From NCBI GenBank assembly GCA_963798985.1, contig CAWCVL010000006.1, forward strand, positions 1 through 64,000: a stretch of 64,000 bases of DNA, in the 5' to 3' direction. A program made the translations under genes and the position numbers. Below the pieces are notes generated by a model. The model saw only the letters and a program-made list of their open reading frames with translations. It did not search any database and was not told where the DNA came from. The DNA is from JACCTU01 sp963798985. Its GTDB lineage: Bacteria > Actinomycetota > Thermoleophilia > Gaiellales > Gaiellaceae. Position 1 is the first letter of the stretch. Every line of letters begins with the position of its first letter. Shown piece after piece: positions 8,746 to 17,927 of this stretch.

Positions 8746-9189
8746 CTACATGCGTTCGACGGCGTCGCCGATCGCGATCTCACCGTCGGTGAGGATGTCT
8801 GCATTCAGTCCGGCACGGTGGACGTACGCCTTGATCACGCCGGGGCGCGTCGCGCCTTCGAGCGTCGTGCAAGGCTCGCAGAGCTCGATGCCGATGCACT
8901 CGACGTCGCCGACGCGGAAGCGCTCGCCGACGAGCGCGTTCAGGTCGATCCCGCTCGTCAGGACGTTGCGCCCGCTCTCGTCGGCGTCCAGCGGGACCCC
9001 CGAAGCGGCGGCGCCTTCCGCGAGTGCCTCTGTGGCGATCAGCGTCAGCGCGCGGCCCGGCGGCGCGTCGTCGTAGAAGTGGCGGTTGCCCTCGAGGCCG
9101 CGGCCCGCGACAGCGCGCACGCTGTCGACCGGCTTCGGCAGCTCCTTTTTCTTCGGCGCGATGTAGATGCCCTCGACGCGTCCGGTCAC
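8746..9189 (-). CDS. MOSC-domain protein
   Basis: The 147-residue protein is a single MOSC (molybdenum cofactor sulfurase C-terminal) domain. It shows GRGLEGNRHF near residues 29-38, ESGRNVLT near 70-77 and the metal/sulfur-binding region GIELCEPC near 106-113, whose Cys is expected. Such stand-alone domains bind Moco or handle reactive N-hydroxylated compounds. Here the partner is unknown, and no molybdenum enzyme lies nearby. The start is GTG; it sits 9 bases after hyuB and 2 before the nitrilase. Confidence 0.88.
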   Translation of the reverse strand: MTGRVEGIYIAPKKKELPKPVDSVRAVAGRGLEGNRHFYDDAPPGRALTLIATEALAEGAAASGVPLDADESGRNVLTSGIDLNALVGERFRVGDVECIGIELCEPCTTLEGATRPGVIKAYVHRAGLNADILTDGEIAIGDAVERM

Positions 9190-9198
9190 GACCCAACC

Positions 9199-10695
9199 CT
9201 ACTCGTCGCGGCCGTAGCCTCCACCGCCAGGCGTCTCGACCGTGACCACGTCGCCGGCGTCGAGCTGCTCGGTTGCCTTGGCCGGGAGCTCGCGGCCGTT
9301 CAGGAGGTTGCGCCCCGGTGCACCGTCCGCGCCGCCCCGAACACCTCTCGGCCCGCGCGCGCGCCGCTCCGTGATCAGCGAGAGGCGGCACGGCTCGAGC
9401 ACGCGCAGCTCGCGGACGACCCCGTCGCCGCCGCGCCGTTCGCCGTCGCCGCCGGAGCCGAGCCGAAGCCCGTAGCGCTCGACGCGGAGCGGATACTGAA
9501 GCTCCAGCGCCTCGACCGGCGTCGAGAGGGTGTTCGACATCGCGACATGGACACCCGAGGGCCCGTCGGCATCGGGACACGCGCCCTGGCCCCCGCCGAT
9601 CGTCTCGTAGTACGTGAAGTCGTCGTTGCCGAGCGTGACGTTGTTGACCGTACCCTGGCCCTGAGCGGGAACGTCGACCGCCCGCGCGAGCGCAGCGAAG
9701 AGAACGTCCACGATCCGGCTCGAGGTCTCGACGTTTCCCGCCGCGACGGCGGCCGGCGGTCGCGCGTTGACCAGGCAGCCCTCGGGTGCTTTCACGATGA
9801 CCGGCGCGAACGCGCCGCCTGACGCCGGCAGGTCGGGATCCGTCACGCAGCGAACGACGAAGTACGAGGCCGAGCGTGCGACCGCGAGCGGGCAGTTGAG
9901 GTTGCCGTCGTGCTGCGGTGCGGTTCCGGCGAAGTCGATCTCGATCTCGTCGCCCGCGATCGTCACAGCCGTGCGAATGACGAGCTCGCCGCGAATGCCC
10001 TCGAGCACGTCCTCCGCCTCGTAGCGGCCGTCGGGCAGCGCGGCGAGCGACGCGCGCACGACTCGCTCCGAGTACGCGTAGAGCTCATCCATTGCGGCCG
10101 CGACGGAGTCGCGCCCACGCCGCGCGCAGAGCTCGTCGACACGGAGTTCGGCCAGTCGATGCGCAGCGAGCTGTGCGCGGAAGTCGCCGCGACGCTCCTC
10201 CGGGTTGCGCATCCTCGCGACGAGGCTCGCGAGCGTGTCGTCGTCGAGCCTCGTCGGCGGGATCACGACCCCTTCCTCGGCGAGCGTGCGGGAGTCCGCG
10301 GGCATCGAGCCGGGCTCGACCGCGCCGACGTCCGCGTGGTGCGCGCGCGACACGGCGAACCCGAGCGCGGTACGCGAGACCATCGTCACGTCGGGGAGGT
10401 GTGTGCCGCCCGCGTAGGGGTCGTTGAGGATCCAGACCTCGCCCTGCGCAGGTTCGTGCGCGGCGACCGCGGCGACGGCGTCGGGCATCGCGCCGAGGTG
10501 GACGGGGATGTGCTCGGCCTGCGCGATCATCCGACCGCGCTCGTCGAAGAGCGCGGTCGAGCAGTCGCGGCGCTCCTTGACATTCGCGGAGAAGGCCGAG
10601 CGGATGAGAACGGCACCCATTTCCTCCGCGACGGCGCGCAGCGACTCGCCGATCACCTGGAGATGGATGTTCACGGTCTGGGGATGATTCGTCAC
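9199..10695 (-). CDS. hyuB: Hydantoinase B / oxoprolinase family subunit
   Basis: The 498-residue product is a HyuB/N-methylhydantoinase B-type subunit: DCSTALFDERGRMIAQ, HLGAMPDAV, WILNDPYAGGTHLPDVT and the C-terminal GGDGERRGGDGVVRE and ETPGGGGYG motifs are all present. With HyuA it forms an ATP-dependent amidohydrolase or carboxylase acting on hydantoins, 5-oxoproline or ketones (acetone/acetophenone carboxylases are relatives). Specificity cannot be inferred. The GTG start overlaps the hyuA stop by 4 bases. It is slightly compact for the family. Confidence 0.9.
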   Translation of the reverse strand: MTNHPQTVNIHLQVIGESLRAVAEEMGAVLIRSAFSANVKERRDCSTALFDERGRMIAQAEHIPVHLGAMPDAVAAVAAHEPAQGEVWILNDPYAGGTHLPDVTMVSRTALGFAVSRAHHADVGAVEPGSMPADSRTLAEEGVVIPPTRLDDDTLASLVARMRNPEERRGDFRAQLAAHRLAELRVDELCARRGRDSVAAAMDELYAYSERVVRASLAALPDGRYEAEDVLEGIRGELVIRTAVTIAGDEIEIDFAGTAPQHDGNLNCPLAVARSASYFVVRCVTDPDLPASGGAFAPVIVKAPEGCLVNARPPAAVAAGNVETSSRIVDVLFAALARAVDVPAQGQGTVNNVTLGNDDFTYYETIGGGQGACPDADGPSGVHVAMSNTLSTPVEALELQYPLRVERYGLRLGSGGDGERRGGDGVVRELRVLEPCRLSLITERRARGPRGVRGGADGAPGRNLLNGRELPAKATEQLDAGDVVTVETPGGGGYGRDE

Positions 10696-12431
10696 GGTTT
10701 CGTCACCTTGAGCGTGCTAGACCCATCCCTAACCCCCACCCACCCGGGGGGAACAAAGACGGTGGAGCCGGACTGCTCGAGCACGGCAGGCCCGCTCACG
10801 GTGAGCGGCTCCGCCCCGGGGAGCGCGAACTCCGGGCCTGGTCGCACGTCGGCGGTTCGAACAGCGACGAGCTCGATCGGGCGCGCGCGGTCCGCGTAGC
10901 CGTAGCGCTCGTCGTGCGCGCGGTGGAAGGCCCCGGCCAGGTCCTGCTGCAAGGGAATCGTGAGCTCGAACGACTGCCCGGCGTAGCGCAGGTCGGCCTC
11001 GCCGTCGCGCGGGAGCTCGCCGGCTTCGCCCAGGGGCACCAGCCTGCTCTCGACGCGGTCCCGCCGCTCGTCGCTCGCGACGAGCCCGAGCGCGGAGAGC
11101 ACCCCCGCCGACGCTGGAACGAGCACCGTTCGGATCCCGAGCTCTTCGGCGAGCGCGCACGCGTGCAACGGGCCGGCGCCGCCGTAGGCGACGAGCGCGA
11201 AGTCGCGCGGGTCGTGGCCGCGCTCGACCGAGACGACGCGCAGCGCGCGCAGCATCTCCGCGTTCACGACCTCGACGACCGCGGCGGGGTCGAGCGAGCC
11301 GAGCGCACGCTCGGCCGCCGCGCGGTCGAGCTCCACCCCGCCCGCAAGCTGCTCTGGCAACCGGCCCAGCAGCAAGTTCGCGTCGGTCACCGTCGGCAGC
11401 GTCCCCCCGCGGCCGTAGCACGCGGGTCCCGGGTCGGCGCCTGCGCTCTCCGGCCCGACGCGCACGGCGCCGCCCGCGTCGACGCGCGCGATCGAACCGC
11501 CGCCCGCGCCCACCGTGTGGATGTCGATCGTGGGCAGCCGGATCGGTAAACCGGCGACGAGCCGCTCGCTCGAACGCTCGGCCACGCCGTCGACGATCGG
11601 GCACACGTCGGTCGACGTGCCTCCCATGTCGAACGCGATCGCGTTCGGAAACCCGGCCTCCGCGGCGACGCGCGCTGCCCCAACCGCACCTGCCGCCGGA
11701 CCCGAGACGAGCACGAGCGCGGGATGCGCCGCTGCTTCGTCCACCGTCGCGACGCCGCCGGACGAGCGCATCACGAGCGGCTCCGGCAGGCCCGCCGCGA
11801 CTGCCGCCGCCGCGAGCCCACGCAGATAGCGCGACGTGACGGGGCCGAGGTAGGCGTCGGCAGCCGCGGTCGACGCCCGCTCGTACTCCCTGAACTCAGG
11901 CGCGATCTCGTGCGATGCCACGACGTGGACGCCCGGCATGCGGCGGCGCAGCTCTGCCGCGACGGCGCGCTCGTGCTCCGGGTGGCGATACGCATGCAGC
12001 AGGCAGACCGCAACCGCCTCCGCATCGAGCTCCGGCAGCGAGCTGAGATCGAGCGGCTCCAGAAGACCGTCCGGGCCCATCCGCTCGCGCACGCCGACGC
12101 AGCGCTCGAGCGGCACGAGCGCCGCAGGATGCGAAGCGCAGAGCCGGTAGAGATGCGCGCGTGTCTGTCGCCGCAGGTGCAGCAGGTGCTCGAAGCCCGC
12201 GGTCCCGACGAACGCGGTCCGCGCGCCCTTCCGCTCGAGCAACGCGTTTGTCGCCACCGTTGTCCCGTGGCTGAAGCGCTCCACCGAGTCCGCACCCACC
12301 GCGCGCGCGGCCGCGACCACCGACTCCTCCTGGCGACGCGCGGTCGAGACCTTCGCCGTGCGCAGCTCACCGCCGTCGAGCAGCACTGCATCGGTGAATG
12401 TGCCGCCGACGTCGACCCCGAGGATCTGCAC
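10692..12431 (-). CDS. hyuA: Hydantoinase A / oxoprolinase family ATPase subunit
   Basis: The 579-residue HyuA-type protein opens with the actin-like phosphate motif GVDVGGTFTDAVL and the SHGTTVATNALLER motif. It continues with MRSSGGVATVDEA, AFDMGGTSTDVCP and GAGGGSIARVD, then ends in the usual beta-rich SGPAVLEQ region. It is shorter than the roughly 650-700 residues common in the family. The start is GTG at 12431, sharing one base with the TAG of the upstream oxidoreductase gene. The longer open frame upstream is a shadow of that gene. Coupled to hyuB by a GTGA overlap. Confidence 0.9.
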   Translation of the reverse strand: MQILGVDVGGTFTDAVLLDGGELRTAKVSTARRQEESVVAAARAVGADSVERFSHGTTVATNALLERKGARTAFVGTAGFEHLLHLRRQTRAHLYRLCASHPAALVPLERCVGVRERMGPDGLLEPLDLSSLPELDAEAVAVCLLHAYRHPEHERAVAAELRRRMPGVHVVASHEIAPEFREYERASTAAADAYLGPVTSRYLRGLAAAAVAAGLPEPLVMRSSGGVATVDEAAAHPALVLVSGPAAGAVGAARVAAEAGFPNAIAFDMGGTSTDVCPIVDGVAERSSERLVAGLPIRLPTIDIHTVGAGGGSIARVDAGGAVRVGPESAGADPGPACYGRGGTLPTVTDANLLLGRLPEQLAGGVELDRAAAERALGSLDPAAVVEVVNAEMLRALRVVSVERGHDPRDFALVAYGGAGPLHACALAEELGIRTVLVPASAGVLSALGLVASDERRDRVESRLVPLGEAGELPRDGEADLRYAGQSFELTIPLQQDLAGAFHRAHDERYGYADRARPIELVAVRTADVRPGPEFALPGAEPLTVSGPAVLEQSGSTVFVPPGWVGVRDGSSTLKVTKP

Positions 12432-14314
12432 TAGGCGAGTCGCGCCGCGAGCGCCGACGCGTTGAGGTGCGCGACCGCGGCGATCGAGATCATCGGGTTC
12501 ACCCCCGACGCGGTCGGAAACGTCGACCCGTCGCAGACGACGAGCCGCGAGACCTCCCAGGTCTCGCCCCGCGGGTCGCACGCAGCCATGGCCGGCGATC
12601 CGCCCATCCGCGCCGTGCCCATGATGTGCGCCGACGCATAGAGCACGCGGTTCGGCTCCCAGCCGCGCGCGTCCGCGTCCGCGAGAAACTGACCGACGCC
12701 TCGCTTGCCCGGCTCCCACGACACAGGGCGGGCGTGCGTCGACACGATGCGCTTTGCGCCGGCGGCTTCGAGGATGCGCGCGGCCCCGACGAAGCCGGCG
12801 CGCAAGTGGCGAAGGTCGTAGGGCGAGAGCCGGTAACGGGCCGACGGCTCGCCGTCGCGACCGACGACGACCTCACCTGCATCGCGATCGCGCACGAGTG
12901 GAAAAATCGGCGCGAGGTACGGATAGCGCTTCGCGAGGTCGAGGCTCTCGCGCGCACCGTCCCACTGGAGGCCCGCACCGAAGAAGCCCGGGTGCACGGG
13001 CGCGGTCTCGTACCGCACGCCGTACCCCGCGTCGAGCCGCGCGTGCTCCTCCGAGTAGCGCGCCTGCAGCGTGCCCTCCCAGGACTTGATCGGCTCGTCG
13101 AATTCGCCGACGACGAGCGTGACCGGGTGAAACCGCAGGTTGCGACCGATCGCACCGTTCGAGAGCCCGGAGCGCCTGAGCAGCGCTGGTGTGTGGAACG
13201 CCCCGCACGCGACGATAACCGCGCGCGCGCGCACCTGCACGGGGCCGGCATCCACCCCGACGGCGGCGCCCCGCGCGACGAGAATGCGCTGCGCGCGCAC
13301 GCCGACGAGCAAGCGTGCGCCAACCGCCGCCGCGTCGGCGAGCCACGTCTCGGCGGTCCCGCGTTTGGCGCCGAGCGCACAGCCGAAGCCGCAGTAGCCG
13401 CACACACCGTTCTGGTCGCAGCCCCGCACGTTCCGCGGTTGCGCGGCGACGTGCCAGCCGAGCGCCTCGGCGCCGCGCTCCAGCACGCGATCGCGCCCGG
13501 ACGCCGTGCCGTGCTCCTCGTTGACGTCCATCCGCTCCTCGACCGCGTCGAGGCTGCGAGAGAACTCGTCGGCCGCGAACGCGGGAACGCCGTGCGCCGC
13601 CCACTCCTCGCGCACATCGTCAGGCGTGCGCAGCGCGGTCGTCCAATTCACCGTCGTCCCGCCTCCGAGACACCAGCCCGCGAGGAAGTCGAGCGACTGG
13701 TCCTCGGTCGCCGACGCGGCACCTTCGAGGTAGAGCCGCCGCAGCGAGTCGATCTCTTCGCCGTCGAACGTGGCCGGCTCGCCCGCCTCGAGGACGACGA
13801 CGTCCAGGCCGGCTGCCGCTAGCACTCCCGCGGCCGTTCCACCACCCGCGCCGGAGCCGACGACGCACACGTCACAGTCGATGCGCAGCTCGCCGTTCGC
13901 CCGTTCGGGCTCGAACGGCAACGCAACGCCCGTGCGATCGAGCGCGCCCGGATACCCGAGCGACGCACGCGCCGGCCCGGGCAGTCCGAAGTAATGGTGC
14001 AGCACAGCTTTGCGAAGAACTTTGTACGCCGATCGCTTGCGCTCGAGCGAACTGTCGCGCCATGACTTCAGAACGAGCTCACGCTCGGGAAGCGACAGCG
14101 ACGAGAAGCGGTGCAGCGGTCGCGCCGCGTGTTCCCACACCGAAAGCAGGCGAAGGATCTCCTGCAGCTCTTGCCTGCGGGGATGACGCTCGAAGGCCTC
14201 GACGATCGCGTCGGGCACGCCCGCCTCGCTCGCGGCCGGCAGTCCATCGAGGCCCGGCGCGAACGTGTCGCTGATCGCGACGAGCGCAGCCTGCTGTCGG
14301 CGCGAGAGCTCCAT
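12431..14314 (-). CDS. GMC oxidoreductase, long-chain fatty alcohol oxidase-like
   Basis: The 627-residue protein has about 140 N-terminal residues resembling the helical extension of fatty alcohol oxidases. An FAD-binding GSGAGGGTAAGVLAAAG motif follows near residue 153. The region GCDQNGVCGYCGFGC, then KRGTAETWL, and the C-terminal HIMGTARMGG and GVNPMISIAA motifs are typical of the FAO branch of GMC flavoproteins. It probably oxidises a hydrophobic alcohol or sterol-like substrate. No membrane segment is obvious. It heads the minus-strand run with hyuA, hyuB, MOSC and nitrilase, suggesting one catabolic pathway. Confidence 0.88.
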   Translation of the reverse strand: MELSRRQQAALVAISDTFAPGLDGLPAASEAGVPDAIVEAFERHPRRQELQEILRLLSVWEHAARPLHRFSSLSLPERELVLKSWRDSSLERKRSAYKVLRKAVLHHYFGLPGPARASLGYPGALDRTGVALPFEPERANGELRIDCDVCVVGSGAGGGTAAGVLAAAGLDVVVLEAGEPATFDGEEIDSLRRLYLEGAASATEDQSLDFLAGWCLGGGTTVNWTTALRTPDDVREEWAAHGVPAFAADEFSRSLDAVEERMDVNEEHGTASGRDRVLERGAEALGWHVAAQPRNVRGCDQNGVCGYCGFGCALGAKRGTAETWLADAAAVGARLLVGVRAQRILVARGAAVGVDAGPVQVRARAVIVACGAFHTPALLRRSGLSNGAIGRNLRFHPVTLVVGEFDEPIKSWEGTLQARYSEEHARLDAGYGVRYETAPVHPGFFGAGLQWDGARESLDLAKRYPYLAPIFPLVRDRDAGEVVVGRDGEPSARYRLSPYDLRHLRAGFVGAARILEAAGAKRIVSTHARPVSWEPGKRGVGQFLADADARGWEPNRVLYASAHIMGTARMGGSPAMAACDPRGETWEVSRLVVCDGSTFPTASGVNPMISIAAVAHLNASALAARLA

Positions 14315-14333
14315 CCGCGCCTACGCTAACGCC

Positions 14334-15212
14334 GTGGCGAGAATCGAGCTGGAACTGGTGGGGGCAGGCGGCGAGCCCGTCGACTTCTGGCGCACGGTCA
14401 ACTCGCACGGCCTCAACGACCTGCTTCCGAACCGGATCGACTCGGTCGAACGCACGCTCGAACTGACGCTCAACCCCGGCCCGCAGACGGTGCTCGTGCG
14501 CAAGGCCGGTCCGACGAGCGTGACTGTCGAGGGACGCGCGCCGCGTCGTGTCGCCGGTGCTGTGCGCCACATCCTCAGGTTGGACGAGGACCTGTCGCTG
14601 CTCTACACGAAGCTTGCAGAAGATCCCGCACTCTCGTGGGCCTCGAACGGCGCGGGCCGGTGGATGCGGAGCCAGTCCGTCTTCGAAGACGTGATCAAGA
14701 CCGTTTGCACGACGAACTGCGCGTGGTCCGGGACGGTGCGGATGGTCAGCACGTTGGTCGAGCGGCTCGGAGAGGAGTCCGACCAGGGACGACGTGCGTT
14801 CCCGACAGCTGACCGGATGGCCGGCAAGCCGGAGCGCTGGTACCGCGACGTCGCACGCGCTGGGTACCGAGCCGCGTATCTCCGCTCGCTCGCGCGCTCG
14901 GTCGCTTCCGGTGAGCTCGACCTCGAGGCGCTCGCCGCTGACCGCGAGCTCGATGACGACACGGTCGCCGAGCGCCTGCTCGAACTACCCGGCGTCGGTC
15001 CCTACGCGGCTGCGCACATCATGATGCTGGTCGGCCGTTACTCCCGACTCGTGCTCGACTCGTGGACGCGGCCCACCTACGCGCGCCTGAACGGGCGCAA
15101 AGCAGCGGACGCGACGATCGAGAGACGGTTCCGCAGTTACGGTCCGTACGCGGGACTCGCGTTCTGGCTCTTCCTGACGCGTGACTGGGTCGAGGACGAG
15201 AACGCCCCCTAG
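14334..15212 (+). CDS. DNA-3-methyladenine glycosylase-like HhH-GPD protein
   Basis: The 292-residue protein has the helix-hairpin-helix motif ELPGVGPYAAAHIMM near residues 217-231, followed by the catalytic Asp in LVLDSW near 241. The N-terminal part (LTLNPGPQTVLVRKAG) resembles the beta domain found before HhH-GPD in AlkA/OGG1-like enzymes. There is no C-terminal iron-sulfur cluster motif of the Nth/MutY type. It likely excises damaged purines; the substrate is uncertain. GTG at 14334 is preferred over the far upstream in-frame ATG, which would extend into the divergent oxidoreductase gene. Confidence 0.82.
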   Translation: MARIELELVGAGGEPVDFWRTVNSHGLNDLLPNRIDSVERTLELTLNPGPQTVLVRKAGPTSVTVEGRAPRRVAGAVRHILRLDEDLSLLYTKLAEDPALSWASNGAGRWMRSQSVFEDVIKTVCTTNCAWSGTVRMVSTLVERLGEESDQGRRAFPTADRMAGKPERWYRDVARAGYRAAYLRSLARSVASGELDLEALAADRELDDDTVAERLLELPGVGPYAAAHIMMLVGRYSRLVLDSWTRPTYARLNGRKAADATIERRFRSYGPYAGLAFWLFLTRDWVEDENAP

Positions 15213-15217
15213 TCGAC

Positions 15218-16039
15218 CTATTCGACCACGAGGCCTTCGATGCCGGGCTCGGGCTCAGGGAGCTTCGGGTCGATCTGCTCGAGCGCGTCGACGAGGAGTT
15301 GCGCCACAACGACGGCCTTCACCCAGTTGCGATCGGCCGGAACGACGTACCAGGGCGCCCACTCCGTGGACGTCTGGGTGAGTGCCTCCTCGTAGGCGGC
15401 GACGTAGTCGTCGAACTGTTTCCGAACGTCGAGATCCTCGAGCTGGAACTTCCACCGCTTCTCCGGATTGTCGATCCGCTCCTGTAGTCGCTTCCGCTGC
15501 TCCTCCTTCGAGACGTTCAGGAAGACCTTCACGATGGTCGTCCCCTCGTCCGTCAGCATGCGCTCCCACTCGCGGACGTGGTCGGGACGTCGGCGCCAGA
15601 CCTCGTCGGGAGCAAGCTCCCGCATCCGGACGGCGACGATGTCCTCGTAGTGCGAGCGGTTGAAGATCCCGAGCTCGCCGCGCGCGGGCAGCACCGCGTG
15701 CACGCGCCAGAGGTAGTCGTGCGCGAGCTCCGTGGAGGTGGGCGCCCTGAACGAGACGACGCGACAGCCCTGCGGATTCAGGCCGGGGAACACCGAACGG
15801 ATGACGCCGTCCTTGCCGGAAGCGTCGAGACCCTGGAGGACGAGGAGGACGCTGCGCGTACTCTCGGCGTAGAGCCGCTGGTGGAGCACCGCGAGGTGCT
15901 CGTGCAGCGCGTCGAGCAACTCCTTCGCCTCGTCCTTGTCGAACCCAAGCGTCTCACGCGGGTCGCGGTCGTGGATCCTGGCCGGACTCCCCGGATCGAC
16001 CCGAAGCGCCGCGATGTCGACTCTGCCGTGCTTGGGCAT
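15218..16039 (-). CDS. ppk2: Polyphosphate kinase 2
   Basis: PPK2 transfers phosphate between polyphosphate and nucleotides. The 273-residue protein has the P-loop-like GLDASGKDGVIRSV near 70-83, the lid and catalytic region FNRSHYEDIV near 124-133, and WKFQLEDLDVRKQFDDY near 190-206. These are typical of single-domain class I or III PPK2 enzymes (GDP/ADP or AMP phosphorylation). ATG at 16039 has a GGAGAG ribosome site about 8 bases upstream; earlier in-frame starts lie in Arg-rich shadow sequence. It is convergent with the glycosylase gene. Confidence 0.93.
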   Translation of the reverse strand: MPKHGRVDIAALRVDPGSPARIHDRDPRETLGFDKDEAKELLDALHEHLAVLHQRLYAESTRSVLLVLQGLDASGKDGVIRSVFPGLNPQGCRVVSFRAPTSTELAHDYLWRVHAVLPARGELGIFNRSHYEDIVAVRMRELAPDEVWRRRPDHVREWERMLTDEGTTIVKVFLNVSKEEQRKRLQERIDNPEKRWKFQLEDLDVRKQFDDYVAAYEEALTQTSTEWAPWYVVPADRNWVKAVVVAQLLVDALEQIDPKLPEPEPGIEGLVVE

Positions 16040-16206
16040 GCTGCATTCTCTCCGTTGGCTCGGGTCTAGGGCTAACCGGCGCCGCTCCGCTCGGTCCGGT
16101 AAAAGAACCTGACGCTGGCTGATCCAACGACCGAAACGATCTGAGCTGACCGAGAAGCGAAGCCCGGCGCTGCAAGCCGCGCGAAAAGCCGCGGCCTGAG
16201 AACGTC

Positions 16207-16539
16207 GTGGCCTACGACGAGCACCTCGCGGATCGCATCCGCGAGCTGGTTGCCGGCGAAGCCGGACTGGCCGAGAAGAGGATGTTCGGCGGGCTCGCCT
16301 TTCTGATCGGCGGCAACATGGCGGTGGCGGCCAGCGGCCAGGGTGGATTGCTCGTCCGCGTCGACCCGACCGAGTCAGACTCGCTCCTGTCGACGACAAA
16401 GGCGCGTCCAATGGAGATGCGCGGCAGGCCGATGCAGGGCTGGCTTCGAGTCGACACGGACGACGTCAGCACCGAACGTCAGCTTGCAAAATGGGTCGAA
16501 CTCGGCACGTCGTACGCCCGCACGCTGCCCGCCAAATGA
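16207..16539 (+). CDS. TfoX N-terminal domain protein
   Basis: The 110-residue protein matches stand-alone TfoX-N domains: AEKRMFGGLAFLIGGNMA near residues 22-39, then LLVRVDP, and the closing WVELGTSYART. TfoX/Sxy activates competence genes with CRP in gamma-proteobacteria, but the short actinobacterial versions have no proven role. The start is GTG at 16207. It is a single gene, convergent with the SnoaL-like gene. Confidence 0.88.
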   Translation: MAYDEHLADRIRELVAGEAGLAEKRMFGGLAFLIGGNMAVAASGQGGLLVRVDPTESDSLLSTTKARPMEMRGRPMQGWLRVDTDDVSTERQLAKWVELGTSYARTLPAK

Positions 16540-16555
16540 GCGTCGCCGGGAACCG

Positions 16556-16907
16556 CTACGCGTAGACCGGCGCCAGATCGACGTAGACGCGGTACTCGTC
16601 GATCAGCTCAGCTCCGCGGCGATAGATCGTGACGGCGGGAAGCGTGACCTGGCCGTCGTCCAGCCGCGTGTACGTGGCCTCGAGCTGAACGATCGTCGTG
16701 TCGTCGACGTCCCACTGCCCGACGATGCGATGGCTGATGCCTCTTGATCGTGCTGAAGAAGCCGGCGATCGCCGCTTCGATCGCGTCGCGGCCCACGACC
16801 TCGTCGTTGTTGGCGTAGCGAAGCAGGCAGTCCTCGGCCAGATGCGAGGCAAACGCCTTCGCGTCCATGCGATCGACATCCGCAAGCACTTCGGTGGCCG
16901 TGCTCAT
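16556..16907 (-). CDS. SnoaL-like (NTF2-fold) protein, reading frame interrupted once
   Basis: Two overlapping frames make one continuous NTF2-fold protein of about 116 residues. The first starts at ATG 16907 behind GGAGG and covers VDRMDAKAFASHLAEDC through GFFSTIK. The second covers SHRIVGQWDVDD to the stop at 16556. One extra base near 16740 separates them; the span is a multiple of three plus one. Such proteins are small hydrolases, isomerases or of unknown function. It starts 62 bases from the divergent hisC-like gene. A similar intact protein lies at 38876-39205. Confidence 0.75.
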
Positions 16908-16969
16908 CGTCTCCTCCCTCGTTGCACGGATCATGGCATCGACGGCCGGTCGGCGCGTAGGGTCTCGCC

Positions 16970-17927
16970 GTGCGGCCGCTTCCCGATGCGTTCACGTCCT
17001 ACGGCTGGGCGATGTCGACGGCGGAGGCGGCGCGGATCGCCGGTCTCGACTCCGCACGAGGTGCTCCGCTTCGACGGCAACACGCCGCCGCAGCCGCCCG
17101 ACGTACGCGAACGAGGCGACGATCGCGGACTGCGCTCGCCGAGATCCAGCGCTATCCGCACGGCGGCTTCCCCGCGCTGCTCGACGCGATCGCCGAGTAC
17201 GCCGGCGTCGAGACGGAGCGCATCGTGCTCGGAGCCGGAGCCGACGACCTGCTCCTGCTCTGCGGACGCGCGTTCGCCGGGCCGGGCGACGTCGTGCGCG
17301 TGCTCGACGAGCCGACGTACCCGGTCTTCCGCCTCGCCGCCTGGCTCGCCGGCGCCGACGTGGGCGACGAGCACGCCGTGCTCACGTACTGCTGCCGGCC
17401 GCATAACCCGACGGGCGTCGCTCGGCCCGCTTCCGGACGTGCGGCCGCTCGTCGTCGACGAGGCCTACTTCGAGTTCGGCGGCGAGACGGCCGCGGGCAC
17501 ACCCGGCGTGATCGCCGTGCGGACGTTCTCCAAGGCGTTCGGGCTCGCCGCCGCGCGCGTCGGCTACGCCGTGGCGGACGCCGAACGTCGCGCAGGAGCT
17601 CGTCGTGCGCCAGGACCCGCTGCCGATCACGACGCTCTCGGCCGCGCTGGCGCTCGCAGCGCTTCGTGCCGGCCCGCCGGACGTGAGCGAGACGATCGCC
17701 GAGCGCGAGCGGCTCGCCTCGCGCTCTGCGCGAGCTCGGGCTCCAGCCGCTCGAGTCGCACGCGAACTTCGTCTACGTCCCGATGCCGATAGGCGCAGGA
17801 GACGTACGACCGGCTGCTCCGCCTGGGGCTCGTCGTTCGCCCCTTCGACGACGCGATTCGGATCACGGTGCACGCACCGCATGCGAACGACCGGCTACTG
17901 GACGCGCTCGAGCAGGCGAACGGGTAG
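16970..17927 (+). CDS. hisC: Histidinol-phosphate aminotransferase-like protein, multiple frameshifts
   Basis: Pieces in three frames assemble into one class I/II PLP aminotransferase. They are RPLPDAFTSYGWAM, VLRFDGNTPP, EIQRYPHGGFPALLDAIAEY, DEPTYPVFRLAAWLAG, HNPTG, VVDEAYFEFGGE, the PLP-lysine region VRTFSKAFGLAAARVGY, and a C-terminus LVVRPFDDAIRITVHAP. The gene would be about 318 residues, near the short end for HisC. At least six indels are needed, mostly an extra C in GCCG contexts and missing CG pairs. HisC is the best match; other phosphoserine- or aromatic-type enzymes of the same fold remain possible. The start is GTG at 16970. Confidence 0.72.
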
